A stretch of 64,000 nt of DNA from UBA10518 sp022837185 (GTDB taxonomy: Bacteria > Desulfobacterota > Desulfobulbia > Desulfobulbales > Desulfobulbaceae), in assembly GCA_034007705.1 (NCBI GenBank), contig JAVEQK010000002.1:124001-188000 (forward strand). The letters run 5' to 3'. A program made the position numbers and the translations under genes. The notes beneath the pieces are model-generated. The model was not told the origin of the DNA, did no database searches, and saw only the letters and a program-made list of their open reading frames with translations. This document shows, piece after piece, positions 58,538-64,000 of the stretch (position 1 is the first letter of the stretch; each line of letters starts with the position of its first letter).

Positions 58538-59896
58538 ATGATGAAAGAAATGAAACCGGAAACCATAGCCCTGCACGGCGGCCAGACGCCGGATCCGGCA
58601 ACCCGCAGCCGCGCGGTGCCGATCTACCAGACCACCAGCTATGTTTTTGCCGACACGGAAGACGCTGCCGGCCTGTTCAGCCTGAAGCCCGAAGTCTGGG
58701 CCCCCCGGCTCAATCTGGACACCGAGGGCCTGCGGCCGGAAGATTTTGCTCCGGAAGCCACCGGCAATATCTATACCCGGATCATGAACCCGACCACGGA
58801 TGTCCTGGAACGGCGCATGGCCGGGCTGGAAGGAGGTGTCGGCGCCCTGGCCGTCAGCTCCGGGTCCGCGGCTATTACGTATGCGGTGCTCAACATCTGC
58901 GGGCAGGGCGATCATGTGGTCTCCTCCTCCAGCCTGTATGGGGGGACCTATAACCTGTTCCATCACACCCTTCCCCGATACGGCATTACAACCACCTTTG
59001 TCCCCGGCGGACGGCCCGAGGACTATGCCGCCGCCGTCACCGGGGCGACAAAGTGCATGTTTGTTGAAACGATCGGCAATCCCGGCCTGGATGTGCCCGA
59101 TCTGGAACAGATAGCCGCAACGGCCCACGCCGCCGGGGTTCCCCTTATTGTCGACAATACCGTGCCGACCCCGTTTCTGTGCCGCCCCTTTGATTTCGGC
59201 GCCGACATAGTCGTCCATTCCCTGACCAAGTTCTGCGGCGGACACGGCAATTCCATCGGCGGGGTGATCGTCGATTCCGGCAGGTTCGACTGGAAGGCGC
59301 CGGCAAAGTTTCCCATGCTCACGGAGCCTGATCCGTCGTACGGCGGTGTTGTCTGGGCGGAAGCAGTGGGCAAGGCCGCCTATGTGATCCGGGCCCGGAC
59401 TATCCTGCTGCGCGACACCGGGGCGTGTCTTTCTCCCTTCAACAGTTTTCTCCTGCTCCAGGGCATTGAAACCCTGCCCCTGAGGATGGAGCGCCACAGT
59501 GAAAACGCACTGGCCGTGGCCGAATATCTGCGGCAGCACGGCCGGGTTGCCTGGGTTCGCTACCCCGGCCTGGAAGACCATCCGACCCACGGCCTGGCAA
59601 AAAAATATCTCCCCCGCGGATACGGGGCCCTTGTCGGCTTTGGCATCAAGGGAGGGCTCGAGGCGGGGAAACGGTTCATCAACAGCCTCGAATTGTTCAG
59701 CCACCTGGCAAACATCGGTGACGCGAAAAGTCTGGCCATCCATCCGGCCTCGACCACCCATGCGCAATTGACTCCGGACGAACAGTTGTCGGCGGGGGTT
59801 TCACCGGACTTTATCAGGCTGTCCATCGGCCTGGAGCATATCGACGACATCATTGCCGACCTCGCCCGGGCCCTCGACTCCTCCGCCGGACGATAA
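58538..59896 (+). CDS. metY: O-acetylhomoserine sulfhydrylase / Cys-Met metabolism PLP enzyme
   Basis: A 452-residue PLP enzyme of the cystathionine gamma-synthase superfamily that makes homocysteine or methionine precursors from O-acetylhomoserine and sulfide. It carries ETIALHGGQTPDPATRSRAVP, YTRIMNPTTDVLERRMAGLE, SSGSAAITY, LIVDNTVPTPFLCRPFDFGAD and the PLP-lysine motif VHSLTKFCGGHGNSIGG near residue 227. An insert of about 25 residues (PEVWAPRLNLDTEGLRPEDF) follows the first domain. The 247-nt leader has a GC-rich inverted repeat but I see no SAM riboswitch. metW, cysK and cysE lie downstream on the other strand. Confidence 0.92.
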   Translation: MMKEMKPETIALHGGQTPDPATRSRAVPIYQTTSYVFADTEDAAGLFSLKPEVWAPRLNLDTEGLRPEDFAPEATGNIYTRIMNPTTDVLERRMAGLEGGVGALAVSSGSAAITYAVLNICGQGDHVVSSSSLYGGTYNLFHHTLPRYGITTTFVPGGRPEDYAAAVTGATKCMFVETIGNPGLDVPDLEQIAATAHAAGVPLIVDNTVPTPFLCRPFDFGADIVVHSLTKFCGGHGNSIGGVIVDSGRFDWKAPAKFPMLTEPDPSYGGVVWAEAVGKAAYVIRARTILLRDTGACLSPFNSFLLLQGIETLPLRMERHSENALAVAEYLRQHGRVAWVRYPGLEDHPTHGLAKKYLPRGYGALVGFGIKGGLEAGKRFINSLELFSHLANIGDAKSLAIHPASTTHAQLTPDEQLSAGVSPDFIRLSIGLEHIDDIIADLARALDSSAGR

Positions 59897-59953
59897 CGGC
59901 CGGGGGCAGCAGCGTATCGACTGAACGAAGCCAGCCGCATCCCATATTAATCC

Positions 59954-59982
59954 TTGACAAGATACCGGACGGCAAGGATAAT
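59954..59982 (+). promoter_or_regulatory. Strong sigma70-type promoter for the PilZ-like gene
   Basis: TTGACA (59954-59959) and GATAAT (59977-59982) are spaced 17 bp, 39 nt before the ATG at 60022. Both boxes are near consensus. Confidence 0.65.
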
Positions 59983-60021
59983 ATTTAGGGGGTCTGCAAA
60001 AAATTTTCGTGGGGGGCTGGC

Positions 60022-60405
60022 ATGAAAATACAAGGCAACTGCAGGTCGACGGACCGCCATCAAACCCTTGGCATGATGACCAATCTGTTTGACGGGGAGG
60101 CAACCGTTCTCGGCGTTGTTGAGGATGTCTCCCTCGGCGGGATGTGCGTCTCGAATATCCCGGCTTCATTTGAAGACAAGACTGAAGTCTGTCTCTCCAT
60201 TGTTACCGGTCCGCGGCGGGATTTTCACCTGGCATTGCAGCCGCGCTGGGTGCAGACAACCAACCGGGGGATGTACAAGATCATCGGTTTCTCCATCCAG
60301 GACCCGCCCTCGGACTGGAAAAAATTTATCGAGACACTGGTCGAGGGTCAGGCCGACCGCGACCCCTTCTACGCCATGGTGACGCCGACAGACACGGAAA
60401 TGTAG
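60022..60405 (+). CDS. PilZ-like domain protein, single domain
   Basis: A 127-residue protein. It shares a specific segment pattern with the tandem protein 300 nt downstream: RHQTLGMM, GVVEDVSLGGMCVSNIP (DxSxxG-like PilZ core), DFHLALQPRWV, NRGMYKIIGFSIQDPPSDW. The N-terminal RxxxR motif is weak (STDRHQT), so c-di-GMP binding is uncertain. It has its own promoter. The relation to the tandem copy suggests local duplication. Confidence 0.75.
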   Translation: MKIQGNCRSTDRHQTLGMMTNLFDGEATVLGVVEDVSLGGMCVSNIPASFEDKTEVCLSIVTGPRRDFHLALQPRWVQTTNRGMYKIIGFSIQDPPSDWKKFIETLVEGQADRDPFYAMVTPTDTEM

Positions 60406-60548
60406 CTTCAGCTGTCCTGTCCCCTCCCGCAGGGCCTGCCCAATCGCTTCGGCCCATTTCCGGACAGGCGCCGGACACATTCTCCGTGCCGGGTGTCCAA
60501 CAGCGGACCCTTCGTCCGGCCAAGACCCTCTCCGTTTCTTTCATCTTC

Positions 60549-60578
60549 TTGACAAATCGGCAGAAAAAAGTAGAGAAT
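60549..60578 (+). promoter_or_regulatory. Candidate sigma70 promoter of the tandem PilZ-like gene
   Basis: TTGACA (60549-60554) and GAGAAT (60573-60578), spaced 18 bp, lie in the 302-nt gap (60406-60707) between the two PilZ-like genes. Nothing else is seen in that gap. Confidence 0.4.
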
Positions 60579-60707
60579 ATAGCATTATAGTTGTATTTTC
60601 CATCAAATCGGCAGGTCGTGATTTCGCCGTTTGCGGCACCCGGAAACCGCCGGCCGGAAAAATTTAAGAAAAAGCTGTCGTTTCCACCCAGGCTACAGGA
60701 TATGCCC

Positions 60708-61421
60708 ATGGTTGACGAACGGAGAAAGAATGAACGGCTGAAGACGCCCGGGCTGAAGTCAAATATCACGGACGGCAAGGGGGCTTTTTTTGTGGTGGTG
60801 GAGGACATATCGGATACGGGGGTCGGAGTGGCGGAGGTTCCGGACGGATTCGATGAAACGGTCCATAAGTGTTTTGCCCTGATCAATGCCCCGCTCAAGG
60901 ATTTCAATCTCGTCCTCCGCCCACGATGGGTCCGCCCCGCCAAATCGGGGAAATTTAAGAGGATCGGTTTCCAGATCGAGGACCCTCCCCCCGAATGGAT
61001 CGATTTTGTCTCCCGGTTCAAAAAGGAGCTTGGGCAAAAAAATCAGCGGAGCAGTTCCCGCCACCGGACATTCGGCCTGATGGCCGTTGTCTCCGACGGA
61101 GCGGCCAAATTTTTCGGGGTGGTCGAGGATTTGTCCGAAAACGGTCTGCGGTTGACGCAGGTGCCGGCTGAATTTGACGATTCGACCGGGGCCTGTTTCG
61201 CGGTGGTGCACAGCCCCACCGGGGATGTCAATGTCAGCCTCCATCCCTGCTGGATCCGTCCCACCAACAAGGGGATGTACAAAACCATCGGCTTCCGGAT
61301 TCACGATCCTCCCGAAGGGTGGCAGGAGATGATCGAGGAACTGGAAAGCGAGGGCAGCCAACTCGGCTTCCTGCTGGTGCCGGACGAAGAATCCGAAGAA
61401 CAGAGCCCGGAAGAAAAATAG
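60708..61421 (+). CDS. Tandem PilZ-like two-domain protein
   Basis: A 237-residue protein built of two similar halves. Half one (about residues 1-105) contains VVVEDISDTGVGVAEVP, DFNLVLRPRWVRP, KRIGFQIEDPPPEWI. Half two (about 110-230) contains RHRTFGLM, GVVEDLSENGLRLTQVP, DVNVSLHPCWIRP, NKGMYKTIGFRIHDPPEGW. The second half is closer to the separate gene at 60022 than to the first half. The ATG at 60708 is used because an AGGA box lies 7 nt upstream; the ATG at 60702 is too close. A strong terminator follows. Confidence 0.75.
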   Translation: MVDERRKNERLKTPGLKSNITDGKGAFFVVVEDISDTGVGVAEVPDGFDETVHKCFALINAPLKDFNLVLRPRWVRPAKSGKFKRIGFQIEDPPPEWIDFVSRFKKELGQKNQRSSSRHRTFGLMAVVSDGAAKFFGVVEDLSENGLRLTQVPAEFDDSTGACFAVVHSPTGDVNVSLHPCWIRPTNKGMYKTIGFRIHDPPEGWQEMIEELESEGSQLGFLLVPDEESEEQSPEEK

Positions 61422-61456
61422 GGAATGCCTGCCTCCCGGCGGCAGTGAGCCGCAGC

Positions 61457-61480
61457 TCCCCTTTTTGAGGGGATTTTTTT
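61457..61480 (+). terminator. Intrinsic terminator of the tandem PilZ-like gene
   Basis: TCCCCT (61457-61462) pairs with AGGGGA (61468-61473) around a TTTTG loop and is followed by seven Ts (61474-61480). It is the clearest Rho-independent terminator in the window and lies 35 nt after the stop. Its tail touches the last bases of the convergent cysK. Confidence 0.8.
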
Positions 61481-62421
61481 CAGGCGTCCCGGGTTGACGG
61501 CTCCATCAGGTCGGTGCTCAGGTAGCGCTCGCCGGTGTCCGGCAGGATGACCACGATGCGTTTGCCGGAGTTCTCAGGACGGGTGCCGACTTTCCTGGCG
61601 GCCGCGACCGCCGCGCCGGAGGATATGCCGCAGAGGACGCCTTCACGGCGGGCCGTTTCGCGGGCTGTGGCGAACGCTTCCTCGTTCGATATCTGGACGA
61701 TTTCATCAATGACCGATCTGTCCAGCACTTCCGGAATGAAACCGGCCCCGATTCCCTGAATTTTGTGCGGTCCCGGCTTGCCGCCGGACAGGACCGGGGA
61801 AGCGGCGGGCTCCACCGCCACAATATGGAGGAATGGGTTTTTTCCCTTGAGCATCCCGCCGGCACCGCTTATGGTGCCGCCGGTGCCGACTCCGGAGATA
61901 AAGATGTCGATCCGGCCGTCGGTCTGCTCCCATATTTCCGGACCGGTGGTGGTCCTGTGAATCGCCGGATTCGCCGGGTTGCGGAACTGGTCGGGCATCC
62001 ATGCGTTCGGTGTTGAAGCGACCAGTTCCCCGGCTTTGGCGATCGCCCCCTTCATGCCGAGCTCACCCGGGGTCAGGACAAGTTGCGCGCCGAAGTGGCG
62101 CAGCAGTTTCCTCCGTTCGATACTCATGGTCTCGGGCATGGTCAGAATCAGCCTGTAGCCCCTGGCCGCGGCGACAGAGGCAAGTCCGATGCCCGTATTA
62201 CCGCTTGTCGGCTCGATGATGGTTGTCGCCGGGGTCAGCCTCCCCTCTCTTTCAGCGGTATCCACCATTGCCACGGCGATCCTGTCCTTGACGCAGCCCA
62301 GCGGGTTGCCGGACTCCATCTTGCCCAGCAGTTCCACGCCCAGCTCCGCACTCATCGATTGGAGGCGGATCAGCGGTGTTTCGCCCACCGATTTGGTAAT
62401 GTCATTGCTCAGTGCTCTCAT
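61480..62421 (-). CDS. cysK: Cysteine synthase (O-acetylserine sulfhydrylase)
   Basis: A fold-type II PLP enzyme of 313 residues that makes cysteine from O-acetylserine and sulfide. Signatures: GETPLIRLQSM, the PLP-lysine loop GNPLGCVKDRIAVAMV near residue 45, EPTSGNTGIGLA near 71, ETMSIERRKLL, GTGGTISGAGGMLK near 180 and GISSGAAVAAA near 265. The stretch KDRIA aligns with KDR of CysK. Its start overlaps the cysE stop by 4 nt, so substrate maker and user are translationally coupled. Confidence 0.95.
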   Translation of the reverse strand: MRALSNDITKSVGETPLIRLQSMSAELGVELLGKMESGNPLGCVKDRIAVAMVDTAEREGRLTPATTIIEPTSGNTGIGLASVAAARGYRLILTMPETMSIERRKLLRHFGAQLVLTPGELGMKGAIAKAGELVASTPNAWMPDQFRNPANPAIHRTTTGPEIWEQTDGRIDIFISGVGTGGTISGAGGMLKGKNPFLHIVAVEPAASPVLSGGKPGPHKIQGIGAGFIPEVLDRSVIDEIVQISNEEAFATARETARREGVLCGISSGAAVAAARKVGTRPENSGKRIVVILPDTGERYLSTDLMEPSTRDA

Positions 62422-63416
62422 TTTTTCCCCTGCGTATTGCCCAGATAGATCAGTTCGGGCTGTTTCAGCAGCACTTTGGTGTCGGGGCCGACGCTTTCCG
62501 TCAGCCAGACGTTGCCGCCGATGATGGACCGGGCGCCTATTACGGTATTGCCGCCCAGAATGGTTGCGTTGGCATAGATGATGACGTCGTCTTCAATGGT
62601 CGGATGACGCTTGGTATTGCGCAGTTTTTTGGCGGCATCGCGGGGCAGGGAGAGTGCGCCGAGGGTGACGCCCTGATAAATGCGCACCCGGTCGCCGATG
62701 GTGGTGGTGGCGCCCACCACGACCCCGGCGCCATGATCGATGAAAAAGCTGTTGCCGATTTCCGCTCCGGGGTGGATGTCGATGGCGGTGCGGCTGTAGG
62801 CGTACTCGCTCATGATGCGCGGAATGATCGGCACCTCCAGTTCCACCAGGCGATGGGCCAGCCGGTACACCATGATGGCGAAGAACCCCGGATAGCTGAA
62901 AATGACCTCGTCCACGTTTTCAGCGGCGGGATCGCCCTGCAGGGTGGCATGGATGTCCAGTTCGAGCAGATCCTTTATCCCGGGCAGGGTTTGAACGAAA
63001 ACGGAGGCTATGTCGTAGGACCGCTCGCCGCATCGGGTGCAGGACCTGTTGTTTCTGAAGCAGTCATGGCGGATCGCCGAACCGATCTGTCTGGACAGGT
63101 TTTCGTAAAACGAGCTGAGGGACTGACCCAGGAAATATTCAAGGCTTTCGGTGCTGACGATCATGCCGCTGAAGTAACCGGGGAAAAGTATCTGCTGGGC
63201 CTGGTGCACGAGCCGTTCGATTTCCAGTTTGGACGGGATCGGTACCGGTTCCTTGTGGCTGGACCATTTTCCGGAGGAGAAGCCTGCGGTGAGCTGCCTG
63301 ACCACCGGCGGCACGGTGGCGAAGAGATCTTCCGTGGGCCGGGGATCGGCGTCGCATTCTTCCGCCCTGAATTCGTTCTGGCCTGCAATGTTTATTTTCT
63401 TCATTTTTTTTGCCAA
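62418..63416 (-). CDS. cysE: Serine O-acetyltransferase (long, EpsC/CysE type)
   Basis: A 332-residue enzyme that makes O-acetylserine. The C-terminal left-handed beta-helix is clear: AYSRTAIDIHPGAEIGNSFFIDHGAGVVVGATTTIGDRVRIYQG, with the catalytic His in IDHGAG and IHPGA. The N-terminal region of about 180 residues is longer than in enterobacterial CysE and is helical, with C(x)2C-like CTRCGERS. A TTG at 63416 has an AGGA box 9 nt upstream; the first ATG (63404) lacks one, so TTG is preferred. cysK follows with overlap. Confidence 0.92.
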   Translation of the reverse strand: MAKKMKKINIAGQNEFRAEECDADPRPTEDLFATVPPVVRQLTAGFSSGKWSSHKEPVPIPSKLEIERLVHQAQQILFPGYFSGMIVSTESLEYFLGQSLSSFYENLSRQIGSAIRHDCFRNNRSCTRCGERSYDIASVFVQTLPGIKDLLELDIHATLQGDPAAENVDEVIFSYPGFFAIMVYRLAHRLVELEVPIIPRIMSEYAYSRTAIDIHPGAEIGNSFFIDHGAGVVVGATTTIGDRVRIYQGVTLGALSLPRDAAKKLRNTKRHPTIEDDVIIYANATILGGNTVIGARSIIGGNVWLTESVGPDTKVLLKQPELIYLGNTQGKK

Positions 63417-63430
63417 CTGTTGAGGTCCTT

Positions 63431-64000
63431 TCAGGTCGTTCGCTCGAGCATCATAATGCCGTAGGTGGCCCGAAGATTGGTCAGGCGGCGGACAATATGC
63501 CCCTGGCTGTCGTGGTGATGGGTGTTGATCGCCACCTCACGGACCAGCCGGATGCCGGTCCTTTTGAGGAACCGTTTGAAATCCTTGATGGTTATGACCC
63601 GGATATTGGGGGTGTCGTACCATTCATAGGGAAGCTGGTCGGTGATCGGCGCATGGCCGGTAAAGAGGATCTGCATGCGGATCAGCCAGTGCCCGAAATT
63701 GGGGAAACTGACGATGACCCTCCGGCCGATCCGGAGCAGTTCGGGGATCAGTTCCTGGGGCACCAAGATCTGCTGCAGGGTCTGGCTGAGGACAACATAA
63801 TCAAAGCTGAGATCCGGGTAGTCGTGCACCTCCTCCTGAAAATCACCCTGCAGCACCGTCAGGCCGCGTTCGATGCACTTGGCGGTCTTGTCCTCGGACA
63901 ACTCGATCCCGGTCCCCCGGACCCCTTTCCGCTGTTTGAGAAAGAACAGCAGGTCGCCGTTGCCGCAGCCAAGATCGAGCACCCGTGAACCGGGGTCGAT
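63431..64000 (-). CDS. metW: Methionine biosynthesis protein MetW, 5' end cut by the window
   Basis: A class I SAM-methyltransferase-fold protein. The visible 190 codons start within the family N-terminus: VLDLGCGNGDLLFFLKQRKG (SAM-binding motif I), GIELSEDKTAKCIERGL, the QTLQQILVPQELIPELLRIG segment and SFPNFGHWLIRMQ, all characteristic of MetW. MetW works with MetX in O-acyl/succinylhomoserine production; metX usually lies upstream and would be just outside the window. The start codon is past position 64000. cysE begins 14 nt after its stop. Confidence 0.93.
   Translation of the reverse strand: MDPGSRVLDLGCGNGDLLFFLKQRKGVRGTGIELSEDKTAKCIERGLTVLQGDFQEEVHDYPDLSFDYVVLSQTLQQILVPQELIPELLRIGRRVIVSFPNFGHWLIRMQILFTGHAPITDQLPYEWYDTPNIRVITIKDFKRFLKRTGIRLVREVAINTHHHDSQGHIVRRLTNLRATYGIMMLERTT

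Noticed and set aside
1..64000. tRNA or rRNA genes, CRISPR arrays, insertion sequences, prophage or integrase genes
   Set aside because: I looked for TpsiC-loop-like sequences, regularly spaced repeats and transposase or integrase motifs, and found none. A tRNAscan-type or repeat search would settle this.

Overview
The window is GC-rich, densely coded Gram-negative DNA with no rRNA, tRNA, CRISPR array or intact mobile element that I could recognise. The gene content suggests an anaerobic member of the Desulfobacterota (Desulfobulbales/Desulfuromonadia-like). It has LPS genes (kdsA, kdsC, lptC), an LL-diaminopimelate aminotransferase, a decaheme cytochrome with an outer-membrane barrel, a double-cubane-cluster reductase with its activator, a heterodisulfide-reductase-like protein, several PilZ-type proteins and selenium-metabolism genes. 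The lineage is an inference from gene content; no marker gene such as 16S rRNA is present.

Layout. 1-3.3 kb: kdsA (cut by the window edge)-kdsC-lptC-dapL. 3.3-7.4 kb: a four-gene carbohydrate-type ABC importer on the minus strand. 7.5-13 kb: an arsenosugar-type group, consisting of an ArsS-like radical SAM protein, an AhpD-like partner and two small glycosyltransferases of the families named for arsenosugar biosynthesis. It is interleaved with mutM, a phosphopantetheinyl transferase and cvpA, and a dehydrogenase gene remnant follows ArsS. 13-19.5 kb: a UPF0280 protein, PilZ proteins, and dTDP-rhamnose (rmlD, rmlA) and GDP-mannose (manB-like, manC) precursor genes. 19.9-26.2 kb: a tightly coupled five-gene unit of decaheme cytochrome, outer-membrane barrel, two periplasmic binding proteins and a histidine kinase with a CxxCH motif in its sensor domain. 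26.7-32.3 kb: nitrogen control (amtB-PII-glnD-glnA). 32.5-38.7 kb: pstSCAB-HAD and a downstream sensor kinase on the minus strand. 39.3-44.6 kb: double-cubane reductase, activase, two small proteins, a truncated yedE, a sugar-kinase remnant, selD and yedF. 44.7-49.1 kb: a glycan-type cluster (GT4, deacetylase-like, FemAB-like) and a PP2C phosphatase. 49.5-58.3 kb: transglutaminase-like protein, BioB-like radical SAM protein, VTT/Hdr fusion, rhodanese, M48 protease, a membrane-anchored unknown and Uup. 58.5-64 kb: sulfur amino acid genes (metY, cysK, cysE, metW) with a local family of PilZ-like proteins.

The main points are these. Two genes, arsS (7829-8779) and selD (42856-43905), make sense only if an in-frame UGA is read as selenocysteine; each has a bacterial-SECIS-like hairpin at the expected distance. 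The selenium locus also holds a deletion scar that joins the 5' end of yedE to the 3' end of a YjeF-type kinase. The best candidate for an undescribed functional system is the 19.9-26.2 kb unit, which couples an extracellular electron conduit to two ligand-binding proteins and a putative heme-sensing kinase.
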